DNA of 26,017 nucleotides from Thiomonas sp. X19 (GCF_900089495.1 NZ_FMBP01000012.1:1-26017), one strand, 5' to 3'. Numbered from the stretch's first letter, positions 8,258-15,528 are shown. Made by a program: numbers and translations. The notes: a model not told the origin generated them from the letters alone.

Positions 8258-8664
8258 AAATCCTTGGTGTCCGGTTTCACGACAAAAGACCCTGGTTGTG
8301 CAATCGGAGGCTGCGACTTCTTCTTCACCTCTGCCGCCCCAACTTGCTGTTCCATGACCGCCCCTGTCGCTGCTTTGCGTGCGACTTTTTTCTTCGGTTT
8401 GTTCCCCGCATGTTGATCCATCGCATGCGTGAGTTGTGTAATCGATTTCGGCAAAATACTGAACACATCCTGCTTCAAAGCCTCAGCAATCTGCTTAGCC
8501 GTATAACCCTTCTCCAAGAGCGCCTTGATCTCCGCCTCGACCACCCGCAGCACATCCAGTTTCGAGCCCGCACCGACAACCTGCCCAGGCTTCTGCGACT
8601 GCTCCAGCTTCGCCAATGCATTCTTAGCCTTGCTTGCGTATTCATCGATGTCAAACCGTTCCAT
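8254..8664 (-). CDS. TraK/MobC-like oriT-binding accessory protein
   Basis: The 136-residue protein is first in the leftward mob operon, directly beside oriT. The middle section VVEAEIKALLEKGYTAKQIAEALKQDVFSILPKSITQLTHAM looks like a helix-turn-helix that binds DNA. The C-terminal third is rich in Lys, Ala and Pro. TraK of RP4 binds and bends oriT DNA to help relaxosome formation, and MobC of pTF-FC2 occupies the same place. Assignment rests on position, size and the predicted DNA-binding region. The next two genes overlap it in GTGA-type junctions, so the three are one translational unit. Confidence 0.68.
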   Translation of the reverse strand: MERFDIDEYASKAKNALAKLEQSQKPGQVVGAGSKLDVLRVVEAEIKALLEKGYTAKQIAEALKQDVFSILPKSITQLTHAMDQHAGNKPKKKVARKAATGAVMEQQVGAAEVKKKSQPPIAQPGSFVVKPDTKDL

Positions 8665-8920
8665 ATCGTCCCCTCAGTTTGTTGCCAACCTGTTCAGATG
8701 GATCGTTTCATTCGTCCAAGACCGTGACGCAAAACATTCTAATCAGCATTTGGAAAAATACCAATTATCTAGTACATTGTAGTTGTATACAGGATGGTAG
8801 CTGTTGCTACAGCGGCTATCGCCACTTCCGCCGCCAGCCACAACGCCACGGTCGGCGCTCCGCTTCTTCCATGCCATCCATCCTGCACAGGGCGCCGCCC
8901 CTTGACCCCGAAGAAACGCC
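8665..8920. other. oriT: Origin of transfer (oriT), IncP/pTF-FC2 type
   Basis: This is the intergenic region between divergent traK-like and traJ-like operons. On the minus strand the sequence CATCCTG/TATAC (8785-8795 on the plus strand) matches the IncP nic consensus YATCCTG/Y and places the nick between 8790 and 8789. Immediately beside it is the inverted repeat GTAGC-TGTT-GCTAC at 8797-8810, where RP4 has its TraJ-binding repeat. As in RP4, the nick lies on the strand opposite to traJ and upstream of it. The A+T-rich stretch 8735-8790 may hold the divergent promoters. Confidence 0.78.
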
Positions 8921-9247
8921 ATGCCCCGCCGCCCCAACGGAACCTTCGCCCCCGCAGCCGCCCCCCGCAGCCACATGCTGCGCGTGCGCCTGACCCCTGC
9001 CGAGTGGGCCGAGCTCACCGCCATCGCCGATGCCGCCGGTTTCACGGTCTCCGACCTTGTGCGTCGCCGCGCGCTCGGCCGCCCCGTCCTTGCCACGGCC
9101 GACGCCGCCCTCATCCGCGAGCTCCGGCGCCAGGGCGGCCTCATCAAACACGTCTACGAGACCGGCGGCGCCCACACCGCCACCGCCGCGCAGGCCCTGC
9201 GCGCCATCGTCGGTGCCATCGAACACCTCAGCCGGGGCCCGTCATGA
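8921..9247 (+). CDS. TraJ/MobB-like relaxosome protein
   Basis: The 108-residue protein has a proline-rich N-terminus and then LRVRLTPAEWAELTAIADAAGFTVSDLVRRRALGRPV. This is the ribbon-helix-helix signature of the MobC/TraJ/NikA group, which binds the inverted repeat beside nic and recruits the relaxase. The C-terminal helices (IRELRRQGGLIKHVYE) match the usual dimerisation region. A purine-rich GAAGAAA precedes the ATG at 8921. Its stop overlaps the relaxase start as ATGA at 9244-9247. Position and family agree, so confidence is high. Confidence 0.87.
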   Translation: MPRRPNGTFAPAAAPRSHMLRVRLTPAEWAELTAIADAAGFTVSDLVRRRALGRPVLATADAALIRELRRQGGLIKHVYETGGAHTATAAQALRAIVGAIEHLSRGPS

Positions 9248-10905
9248 CCATCGTCAAACAAGTCCCCAACCCCAAGAAGTCCGCCGGCAAGGGCGCCCGT
9301 GTCCGCAGCCTGTCCGACTACATTCGAGGAGGCCAAGAACGCGACCCGCGCAGCAGCGAGACATGCCTCCACTTCGGCGCCGTCGGCTTCCTCAGCGACG
9401 ACTATGCCGCCCAGCAAGCCGAGATGCTGGCGCTGGCCCAAGACGCCAAGCGCAGCCTGGATCCCATCGAGCACCTCGTCGTCTCCTGGCCCGCCTTCGA
9501 GCGCCCCACGCCGCAGCAATGCGACGCCGTGGTGCAGACCCTGCTCCAGCACTTCGGCATGGCGCAGCACCAGGCGTTCTACGGCCTGCACAGCGACACC
9601 GACAACCGGCACCTGCACGTGATGCTCAACCGCGTTGATCCGTTGACGGGACGCGCGAAGCAGATCCACCACGGCTGGACGCATGAGGCCATGCAGCAGG
9701 TCAGCGCCCTGATCGACCACGACCACGGCTGGATGCGCGAGCCAGGGGCACGCTGGGCCGTGCGGAATAGCCGTCTCACCGAAGTCGATCCGGCCAACCC
9801 CCGCCCGCCCTTGCCGCAACCGATGCGCGATCAAGAAATCCGCACCGGCGAGAAATCCGCCGTGCGCCAGGCGCAGGAGCGGGCCGCGCCGATGCTCAAG
9901 CGCGTCGCGAGCTGGGAGCAGTTGCACCGCGAGCTGGCCGCGATCGGCATGCGGTACGAGAAAAAAGGCTCCGGCGCGCTGCTCTACGTCGGGGAGCAGC
10001 CCATCAAGGCCAGCGACGTGGGCAGCCCGTTCAGCCTGGGCAAGCTGCAGAAACGCCTGGGCGACTATCAGCCTGCGCCCCCTGGGTTGCAGGTCGCCGC
10101 CGCACCCGCGCCCGAGCCCATCCGGCCTGCAGCGACCCCGGCGGCGACGTTTGCGCACTACGCCAAGGCACGCCGGGAATCTCAGGAACACGCCCAGCGC
10201 TTGCGCTTGGGAGTCAACGCCGAGTTTGTTGCCGAGCGCCGTGCGCTGGCCAAGACGCACGCCGCCGAACGCCAGGACGTTCTGGGCGGCGACTGGAGGG
10301 GCAAGGGCGTGGCCCTGAACGTCATGCGCAGTCTTCTGGCCGCCGAGCACGCTCGCGCGAAGGCCCGGATGATCGAGGACCAGAAAGCCCGGCGGAAGGT
10401 CGCGAGGGCGCCTGCGTTCCCGAGCATCGAGGACTGGCTGCGGCAGCAACATGGCCAGCAGGCCGCGCAGGACTACCGGCGTGGCGAGCAGGTCGGTGTC
10501 CTGCGTGCAGCCGGCGAGGAGCTGGAGCCGCCCACACCGCGCGGCATGCTGGCCTACCAGGGCGAGGCCCACGGCAACGTGGTGCGCTACACGCGCAGCA
10601 CGGACGGCCGGATCGGTTTCATCGACACCGGCCCGACGATCCAGGTGGTCGACACCGCCCAGGACGCCCTTCAAGCGGCCCTGCAGCTTGCCGAGCAGCG
10701 CTATGGGGTGGTGAAGATCGAGGGCAGCGCCGAGTTCAGGGCGCGCGCCGCGCGTGAGGCGGCCCGTCTGAACATCCGGGTTGCGGATCCTGACCTGCAG
10801 GCCATTGTGCAGGCCGAGCGTGAGGCTATGCGGCAGCGCAAGTCCGAGCGTCAGCAGGGCCTGGATGCGCCACAGCGCGGGGCGGGGATGGGGCGGGGTG
10901 GGTGA
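9244..10905 (+). CDS. mobA: MOB-P type relaxase (TraI/MobA-like)
   Basis: The 553-residue protein nicks oriT and leads the transferred strand into the recipient. The probable catalytic tyrosine is Y26 in SDYIRGG. The metal-binding motif HSDTDNRHLHVMLNRVDP places H116, H123 and H125 as in RP4 TraI and pTF-FC2 MobA. The first 250 residues are the relaxase domain. A long Lys/Arg-rich middle follows. Near 490-530 the stretch GMLAYQGEAHGNVVRYTR...IGFIDTGPTIQV resembles the LPD7 domain common in these relaxases. No primase domain is evident. With no coupling protein or type IV secretion genes in the window, the plasmid is mobilisable, not self-transmissible. Confidence 0.93.
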   Translation: MTIVKQVPNPKKSAGKGARVRSLSDYIRGGQERDPRSSETCLHFGAVGFLSDDYAAQQAEMLALAQDAKRSLDPIEHLVVSWPAFERPTPQQCDAVVQTLLQHFGMAQHQAFYGLHSDTDNRHLHVMLNRVDPLTGRAKQIHHGWTHEAMQQVSALIDHDHGWMREPGARWAVRNSRLTEVDPANPRPPLPQPMRDQEIRTGEKSAVRQAQERAAPMLKRVASWEQLHRELAAIGMRYEKKGSGALLYVGEQPIKASDVGSPFSLGKLQKRLGDYQPAPPGLQVAAAPAPEPIRPAATPAATFAHYAKARRESQEHAQRLRLGVNAEFVAERRALAKTHAAERQDVLGGDWRGKGVALNVMRSLLAAEHARAKARMIEDQKARRKVARAPAFPSIEDWLRQQHGQQAAQDYRRGEQVGVLRAAGEELEPPTPRGMLAYQGEAHGNVVRYTRSTDGRIGFIDTGPTIQVVDTAQDALQAALQLAEQRYGVVKIEGSAEFRARAAREAARLNIRVADPDLQAIVQAEREAMRQRKSERQQGLDAPQRGAGMGRGG

Positions 10906-11130
10906 GGTTCAAGCGGCCAAGACGACCAAGACGAGGAAGGCTTGGGGACAGTCTGGAGCGGTCGGGACGGCCGGCGCGATGGAAAGGCCGGTCAGCGCGG
11001 TGGCAGCGCGGCTTGGCGAGCGGCGGAATCCGCATGATTGGACAGTTCGATTCCTTCTGTCTTGTTCGCGTAAGTCCCATGCAGCGCGTCGTACTGGATT
11101 TGCGAGCCATTCTGGCGTAACTTGTGGGCC
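10906..11130. other. Non-coding gap between relaxase and toxin-antitoxin locus
   Basis: I see no gene here. The stretch should hold the promoter of the RelB/StbD-like antitoxin gene. No confident promoter or terminator stood out. Confidence 0.4.
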
Positions 11131-11331
11131 ATGAATGCCGTCCTATCCCCCATTGAATCTGAGTTCGCCACGCAGGAAGAGGCGCAGGCGCATGATGCTT
11201 GGTTTCGTCAGCGCGTCTTGGAAAGCCTGGCCGACACGCGCCCGGCTGTGCCGCACGATCAGGCCATGGCCCGTATCCATCAGGTGATTGCCGATGCAGC
11301 GGCACGCCGCCAGGCCAAAGACGCCAGCTAG
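11131..11331 (+). CDS. RelB/StbD-like antitoxin (stability determinant), partner toxin disrupted
   Basis: The 66-residue acidic protein contains FATQEEAQAHDAWFRQRVLESLADTRPAVPHDQAMARI, the signature of small stability-determinant antitoxins paired with ParE/RelE toxins. I chose the ATG at 11131. A TTG three codons earlier (11122) is possible. The toxin start follows 2 bp after the stop, but that gene is interrupted by nested insertion sequences. The antitoxin itself is intact and may still neutralise a cognate toxin delivered by another plasmid. Confidence 0.82.
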   Translation: MNAVLSPIESEFATQEEAQAHDAWFRQRVLESLADTRPAVPHDQAMARIHQVIADAAARRQAKDAS

Positions 11332-11333
11332 GC

Positions 11334-11446
11334 ATGCTGCCGATCTACTGGAGGGAATCTGCCCTCGAGGGCTTAGCCACCATCACTGCTTTCATCGCCG
11401 CGCGCAACGAACCCGCTGCCGTAGCCCTGGCCGATCAAATCGAAAT
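11334..11446 (+). pseudogene. ParE/RelE-like toxin gene, 5-prime part, broken by IS insertion
   Basis: From the ATG at 11334 the frame reads MLPIYWRESALEGLATITAF and on to LADQIE, the start of a ParE/RelE-fold toxin. The IS1595-family element begins at 11447, and the frame stops at 11459 inside it. The sequence AAATCGAAAT at 11437-11446 is repeated at 13666-13675. Joining the two halves through one copy restores the frame as ADQIE-MAVTAAAANPYLYR. Confidence 0.88.
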
Positions 11447-11514
11447 ATGCCTCTGAACCGTTTTCAGTTTTTCCTGACTAACCCTTCATGATCAATGTGA
11501 TAAGGGGTTGAATC

Positions 11515-12054
11515 ATGAAAGCGACAGAAACCAACCTGCTGGAGTGGCAGAAACGGTATGGAACGGAAGAAGCCTGCGCCCAAGCGCTGGCGCGGCAACG
11601 CTGGCCGGAAGGGTTCCGTTGCCCGCGCTGCGGGCATGATCATGGCTATGTCATCAGCACGCGCCATTCCTGCGAATGCTCCAAGTGCCATTACCAGGCC
11701 TCGCTCACGGCGGGGACGCTGTTTCACTCCACCAATCTGCCCCTGGCCAAGTGGTTCTGGGCGATCTACCTGGCGGCCTCGGACAAGGGTGGCATTTCCG
11801 CCGTGCGTCTTTCCAAACAAATCGAGGTTTCCTGGATCACGGCCAGCCGGATGTTGCGCAAGATCCGCATGGCCATGGGACACCGGGACAGCATCTATCG
11901 GTTGCACGACCTGATCGAGATCGACGATGCCCTGGTGGGCGGCCGCCGCAGCGGAAAGCGCGGACGCGGCGCCGCGGGCAAGTCCGCAGTGCTGGTGGCG
12001 GTCGAGAACCGGGACAAGCGGGCACCTCGAAAAACCGCCCGGACGCTGGCATGA
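11515..12054 (+). pseudogene. IS1595-family transposase, N-terminal part
   Basis: The first 168 codons are genuine transposase, and the frame then runs into the inner IS and stops at 12054. The zinc ribbon is clear: FRCPRCGHDHGY followed by CECSKCHY. Next come LTAGTLFHSTNLPLAKWFWAIYL and the first catalytic aspartate in LIEIDDALVGGRR. The other catalytic residues are in the downstream fragment. Deleting the inner IS with one copy of the duplicated bases joins the fragments in frame as VAVENRDK-RAGCIAMQQV. The inner insertion is thus the only lesion seen. Confidence 0.9.
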
Positions 12055-13269
12055 TGTTGCCTGTGTCGGGGGCATGAGGAAGTGGAGATGATCAAGGTCA
12101 GTCTGTTCGCGGAGCAAGAACGCGAAACCAAGTTGGACAAGATCGGGGACGCGTGCGCGAAGCTGGCGGAGCACGTGGACTTTGCGGCGCTGGCTGAGGA
12201 GATCGACGAGGCCGCGCCCCGGCCTGGCCGCGAGCGCGGCGGCCGGCCGCCGTTTCCGACCGAGATGATGGTTCGGGTGCTGGTGATCCAGCAGATGTAC
12301 AACCTCAGCGACGAGCAGATGGAGTTCCAGCTTCTGGACCGTCTGAGCTTCCAGCGCTTTGTGGGGCTGAGGCAGAGTTCGCAGGCGCCCGACCGCACGA
12401 CCATCTGGACGTTCAAGGAGAGGCTGATCAAGGCCGGGGCTTCCGAGCGCATCTTCGAGGCGGTGAATCGGCAACTCGATCGCCACGGCTACATCGCGCG
12501 CGGCGGGCAGATGATCGATGCCAGCATCGTGCCGGTGCCCAAGCAGACGCTGAACAAGGACGAGAAGGCCATTGTTCAGCAAGACGCGATGCCGGCCGAG
12601 TGGTCGCCCTCGAAGCGTCGGCAGAAGGATGTACAGGCGCGCTGGACGAAGAAGCACGGCAAGAGCTACTTCGGCTACAAGCTCTCGACCAGCGTGGACC
12701 GGCGGCACAAGCTGGTGCGCAAGATCCACGTCAGCACGGCCAGCGAGCACGACACGCTGCACTTCGAGCCGGTGCTCGACGCGGGCAACACCAGCCGCGA
12801 TGTCTGGGCCGACAAGGGCTACGTCGACGGCGAGCGCGAGCAGCGCCTGACGGCCAAGGGCTGGCGTATGCACATCCAGCGCAAGGGACAGGCTGGCAAA
12901 CCGTTGTCGGACTGCCAGGAGCGGCGTAACCGGCGCATCGCCAAGACCCGAGCTCGCGTGGAGCACATCTATGCCAGCCTGGAGCAGATGGGCGGCAAGG
13001 CGTTGCGCTCGATCGGTCTGGATCGGGCGACGCTGCATCTGCACTGGAAGGCGGCGGCCTACAACCTGCGCCGTCTGTGCACGCTGATGGAGGTCGGTCC
13101 GCAGCCGTTCTGAGGCCCGAAATGGGCGTGGACCGGTCGAAAACGACCGGATCGGGGCCAGAGAAGGCGGAAAAGCTGGCCAACCAACCCCGAAACCACC
13201 CATAAATGCACTCGATCGCAGCATGGTCACGTCGTCATCAGCTCAGAAACCTGGTAATTCGAGGTGCCC
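12020..13269 (+). mobile_element. IS5-family insertion sequence nested in the IS1595 element
   Basis: The inverted ends are GGGCACCTCGA at 12020-12030 and TCGAGGTGCCC at 13259-13269, continuing imperfectly (AAAACC against ATTACC). With these ends the target duplication is AAGC (12016-12019 and 13270-13273), a 4-bp duplication as IS5-group elements make. The outermost G is ambiguous, because a 6-bp repeat CAAGCG can also be read. The 1.25-kb element has one intact transposase gene and so may be active. Confidence 0.88.
12088..13113 (+). CDS. IS5-family transposase
   Basis: The 341-residue DDE transposase has an N-terminal DUF772-type region (GRPPFPTEMMVRVLVIQQMYNLSDEQMEFQLLDRLSFQRFVGL). The catalytic residues lie in GQMIDASIVPVPKQ (D), DVWADKGYVDGE (D) and RARVEHIYASLEQMGG (E, in the Y-less R-x-R-V-E-H form). 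The motif KRRQKDVQARWTKKHGKSYFGYK is typical of the IS5 group. I chose the ATG at 12088, which has GAGGAAG about 6 nt upstream. A GTG at 12082 is also open. It appears complete. Confidence 0.94.
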   Translation: MIKVSLFAEQERETKLDKIGDACAKLAEHVDFAALAEEIDEAAPRPGRERGGRPPFPTEMMVRVLVIQQMYNLSDEQMEFQLLDRLSFQRFVGLRQSSQAPDRTTIWTFKERLIKAGASERIFEAVNRQLDRHGYIARGGQMIDASIVPVPKQTLNKDEKAIVQQDAMPAEWSPSKRRQKDVQARWTKKHGKSYFGYKLSTSVDRRHKLVRKIHVSTASEHDTLHFEPVLDAGNTSRDVWADKGYVDGEREQRLTAKGWRMHIQRKGQAGKPLSDCQERRNRRIAKTRARVEHIYASLEQMGGKALRSIGLDRATLHLHWKAAAYNLRRLCTLMEVGPQPF

Positions 13270-13659
13270 AAGCGTGCCGGGTGTATCGCCATGCAGCAGG
13301 TCGCAGCCGTCACCCGTGAAACGGTGGCGCAGTTTGTTCAACGTCATCTCCCGCCCAGTCAGTTGGTGCGTAGCGATGCGCTGTCTGCCTTGGTGGAAAT
13401 TGGCAAGACGCAGCACCATGCCGCACGGGTGACGCCGCCCGACAAGGCGGGCGAATGGCTGCCTTGGGTACATATTGCCATCGGCAACCTCAAGGCGTTT
13501 CTGCTGGGCACCTATCACGGCGTGTCGTCCAAATATCTGCAAGAGTATCTCAATGAGTTCTGCTACCGGTTCAACCGACGTGAGTGGGAAGCCGAGTTGC
13601 CATTACGACTGCTCAACGCCTGCCTGACGCACAGTCAGGTAAAACTGAAAATGGTTTAG
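13270..13659 (+). pseudogene. IS1595-family transposase, C-terminal part
   Basis: Reading in the frame that begins KRAGCIAMQQVAAVTRETVA, this fragment holds the second catalytic aspartate (QLVRSDALSALVE) and the diagnostic WVHIAIGNLKAFLLGTYHGVSSKYLQEYLNEFCYRFNRRE. In this family an asparagine or histidine can replace the usual final acidic residue. It lacks its own start. It is the continuation of the fragment ending at 12020. Confidence 0.9.
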
Positions 13660-13665
13660 AGGCAT

Positions 13666-13837
13666 AAATCGAAATGGCCGTCACGGCGGCCGCAGCCAAT
13701 CCTTACCTGTACCGCGCCGGGCGCATTCCAGGCACGCGCGAATTGGTTGCGCACCCCAATTACATCGTGGTGTATCAAGTCACCGAGCGGCTGGAGGTCT
13801 TGAACGTCCTTCAGCCAGACAACACTACCCGCGTTGA
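13666..13837 (+). pseudogene. ParE/RelE-like toxin gene, 3-prime part, with a terminal frameshift
   Basis: The sequence reads EMAVTAAAANPYLYRAGRIP, then GTRELVAHPNYIVVYQVTERLEVLNVL, the C-terminal two thirds of a ParE/RelE toxin. After NVL the frame gives QPDNTTRVD, which is unlike the family. Adding one base within codon 13812-13814 changes the end to NVLHARQHYPR and a stop at 13835-13837, the canonical ParE ending. A 1-bp deletion therefore came on top of the IS insertion. In its present state the frame runs on to 13919. Confidence 0.85.
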
Positions 13838-13876
13838 TCGCAACTGCTCAGAAAACGAGACCGGCCGTTCGCAACG

Positions 13877-14218
13877 ATGCCATCCCGACAAACACCGTCC
13901 ACCGCCGAATTGCTGCTGACTTTGGCCTCGCGCATCCCTTGGTGGGCTGATGTTCTGCTGGCGGCCGGCGCTTACGTTCTCTTTGACCTATTCGGCGCAC
14001 ACCTCGCCCAGCATGTTGCAATGGCCGTTCCAAATGATGCTGCTGCGGCTCACGCCGCAATGCCGGTCACTGCCGCTGTCAACGCAGCTCTTGCGCATGC
14101 CTGGGTGCCTGCCGTGGAGATTTTCGCCAAGGCCTTTCAGTACCTGATCCCCGCGTTCTTTCTGATCGGTGGGCTGGTGTCTTTCTTCAAGTCACGCGGA
14201 TCAAACCGGTGTGATTAG
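13877..14218 (+). CDS. Small two-helix membrane protein, possibly the N-terminal remnant of an Mrr-type endonuclease
   Basis: The 113-residue product has two hydrophobic segments: IPWWADVLLAAGAYVLFDLFGA (about residues 19-40) and FQYLIPAFFLIGGLVSFFKSRG near the C-terminus. Its plan of a short cytoplasmic start, P-W-W-x-x-V-x-L-A helix, Ala-rich loop, second helix and basic residues resembles the N-terminal membrane part of some plasmid Mrr-like restriction endonucleases. The nuclease domain that would follow is absent. The frame stops at 14218, and the next 200 bp do not continue it in any frame I could follow. It may be a truncated gene or a real small membrane protein. Function is not assigned. 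Confidence 0.55.
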   Translation: MPSRQTPSTAELLLTLASRIPWWADVLLAAGAYVLFDLFGAHLAQHVAMAVPNDAAAAHAAMPVTAAVNAALAHAWVPAVEIFAKAFQYLIPAFFLIGGLVSFFKSRGSNRCD

Positions 14219-14262
14219 ACAGAATGGCGCAAAGAGTCTCGTTTTGGTGTTCAGCATCCCGC

Positions 14263-14289
14263 TAATAAAAAGCCCGCCTTGCGGCGGGC
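14263..14289 (-). terminator. Rho-independent terminator of the leftward RHH/Sel1 operon
   Basis: GCCCGCC at 14272-14278 pairs with GGCGGGC at 14283-14289 around a TTGC loop. Read on the minus strand it is followed by TTTTTATTA. It would stop transcripts coming leftward from the gene at 14440-14712. I see no gene in the remaining bases of 14219-14439. Confidence 0.8.
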
Positions 14290-14439
14290 GAAGGTCCCGG
14301 AGATGAGAAGAACAGCCAACCATGAAACAGCTTGAGATAAGCATTTCTTGTGCCATGTGCCACTGTCTTCAGGTGCGTGAGGTGAAAAATGTCTCGGAAT
14401 AGGGCCGCTGACTTTGAGACGGCCGCTGCTGGCGCATCA

Positions 14440-14712
14440 TCACTCGCGGCTGAACTCATCCGCCTGCAGGATGAGCTTTTCAACCACCTCGGCCCTGGTG
14501 CAACCCCGGCGAATGCCGAGTTCGGTGAGTCGGTCCGCGACCTGCCTGGTCACGAACAACAGCACCTCCACACGTCTGTCCTGCTTAGCCTCGGCACGCT
14601 TGCGCGTTTGATAGCGCCGGGCTCGCTCTGCATCGGTGGTTTCCAGTCGAACCTCGCCCTTGCGCGGCCTTCCTGACTTGCGCAGCGGCGGACTATCGCT
14701 CGGCGCGGGCAT
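14440..14712 (-). CDS. Small basic protein with a predicted ribbon-helix-helix tail
   Basis: The 90-residue product starts with a proline- and arginine-rich part containing GRPRKGEVRLETTDAERARRYQTRKRA, which resembles AT-hook-like or basic DNA-binding leaders of plasmid proteins. The second half, VEVLLFVTRQVADRLTELGIRRGCTRAEVVEKLILQADEF, fits a ribbon-helix-helix domain. It starts 3 nt after the stop of the HTH/Sel1 gene on the same strand, so the two are probably co-transcribed. A regulatory role is inferred from the fold only. It could be an antitoxin without a visible toxin. Confidence 0.7.
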   Translation of the reverse strand: MPAPSDSPPLRKSGRPRKGEVRLETTDAERARRYQTRKRAEAKQDRRVEVLLFVTRQVADRLTELGIRRGCTRAEVVEKLILQADEFSRE

Positions 14713-14715
14713 CGT

Positions 14716-15225
14716 TCACTGCGGCGCTGTTGGGCCACTGGCCTGCAACCGCTGCAAGGCCAGTGCACGGATGGCGTCAGCCTGGGCCTTGGCGATGGCA
14801 TGCCCGTGTGCGGCAGCCTTGTTGAGCCACATCATCGCCAAGTTTTCATCTCTCTCAACACCCAGCCCTTTCATGTAGCATTGGTATAGCCAGTGCATGG
14901 CCTCTGGATAGCCTTGCTCAACCGATTCTCGGAAAAGCTCAAAAGCACCGGTAGCGCGGCCATTTTGCAGAAGCTCCATGCCGAGGTCGCTTTGTGCTTC
15001 AGCACTTCCGCCGTCGGCCTGAACAATCAGCTCGGCCATTTCAAGATTCATGTCTTGGTTGAGTAGGGTGAACACCTCTGCGATACCCACCATGGCACGG
15101 CCCGAAGCATCGTGGGCGACCGTCTTAAGGACGCCATCCTCATCCCAACGCCGAACCGTGCGCTCGCTTCGCCCAAGGGCAATAGATGCCATACGGCGAC
15201 TACAAAGCAGATTTTTAGTCAACAT
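14716..15225 (-). CDS. HTH/Sel1-repeat protein
   Basis: The frame is open far upstream, but only the part from the ATG at 15225 looks coding, giving 169 residues. The N-terminus, SRRMASIALGRSERTVRRWDEDGVL, looks like a MerR-type or phage-like helix-turn-helix. From about residue 75 come Sel1-like repeats: GSAEAQSDLGMELLQNGRATGAFELFRESVEQGYPEAMHWLYQCYMKGLGVERDENLAMMWLNKAAAHGHAIAKA. Sel1 repeats mediate protein contacts. The gene is divergent from the pilin cassette and begins 23 bp from the 34-bp repeats, so it could regulate pilin expression or be regulated with it. That link is inference. Confidence 0.78.
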   Translation of the reverse strand: MLTKNLLCSRRMASIALGRSERTVRRWDEDGVLKTVAHDASGRAMVGIAEVFTLLNQDMNLEMAELIVQADGGSAEAQSDLGMELLQNGRATGAFELFRESVEQGYPEAMHWLYQCYMKGLGVERDENLAMMWLNKAAAHGHAIAKAQADAIRALALQRLQASGPTAPQ

Positions 15226-15247
15226 GATCTCCGTGGTTGGGAGTGGC

Positions 15248-15340
15248 GTGTCCACCCATTTTGCACTGACACCCGGGATGCGTGTCCACCCATTCCACTT
15301 GGACATACCGCGGACGTGTCCACCCATTCCACCTGGACAT
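15248..15340 (+). repeat. Three operator-like repeats with an exact 34-bp period
   Basis: GTGTCCACCCATT occurs at 15248-15260, 15282-15294 and 15316-15328. The second and third units continue to a full dyad, TGTCCA-N11-TGGACA. The first has a weaker right half, CTGACA. The array lies about 60 to 150 bp upstream of the -24/-12 promoter, where enhancer sites for NtrC-type activators usually lie. PilR sites in Pseudomonas also contain TGTC cores. The alternative is the repeated terminal sequence of a degraded IS21-type element, whose ends also begin TGT. Confidence 0.7.
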
Positions 15341-15397
15341 GAAAACGTTACCGTCGGCATGCCGCAAGAATTGTGCAATTCATCACGAATTTTGCTA

Positions 15398-15413
15398 TGG
15401 CATGACGCTTGCT
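15398..15413 (+). promoter_or_regulatory. Sigma54-type (-24/-12) promoter of the first pilin gene
   Basis: TGGCATG-ACGC-TTGCT matches the RpoN consensus TGGCACG-N4-TTGCA, with GG and GC separated by exactly 10 bp. Transcription would start near 15425, leaving an approximately 105-nt leader before the ATG at 15529. Pilin genes of Pseudomonas and relatives use this promoter type under PilR control. Confidence 0.75.
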
Positions 15414-15528
15414 CGACTTCACGTGCCCCTTCAGGGGGGATTGACGCCAACCCTGCTGCAGCCAAGCGTCTACACCGGTGTTTTTCCTGGCGCCCAAGCC
15501 GCAGCACACAACACACTAGGAGTTTTTG

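Larger units (their letters stand above)
11447..13665 (+). mobile_element. IS1595-family insertion sequence, itself interrupted
   Basis: The ends are inverted repeats of roughly 33 bp starting ATGCCTCTGAACC on the left and ATGCCTCTAAACC on the right. The element is flanked by the 10-bp direct repeat AAATCGAAAT. IS1595 elements usually duplicate 8 bp, so two of the ten bases may be a chance match at the ends. Without the inner IS the element would be about 970 bp, normal for this family. Its transposase is split, so it cannot move by itself. It sits inside a ParE-like toxin gene. Confidence 0.88.

Noticed and set aside
8878..8890. Second nic-like sequence ATCCTG-C on the plus strand
   Set aside because: It is on the wrong strand relative to the TraJ-like gene in the IncP arrangement and has no adjacent inverted repeat.
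8794..9243. Upstream extension of the relaxase frame to position 8794
   Set aside because: The extension is Arg/Pro/His-rich and overlaps oriT and the TraJ-like gene. The ATG at 9244 in an ATGA overlap is the proper start.
9154..10674. 506-codon open frame on the minus strand
   Set aside because: It lies opposite the relaxase gene, whose catalytic motifs are clear. The antisense product is rich in Ala, Arg and Gly and has no recognisable domain.
11464..13230. 588-codon open frame on the minus strand
   Set aside because: It runs antisense across the nested IS1595 and IS5 elements, and the sense frames encode recognisable transposases. It is a high-G+C shadow frame.
13842..13862. Sequence CTCAGAAAACGAGACC resembling a Tn3 or IS1071 terminus
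   Set aside because: The match is short and mixed between two different terminus types. It has no partner and no transposase nearby.
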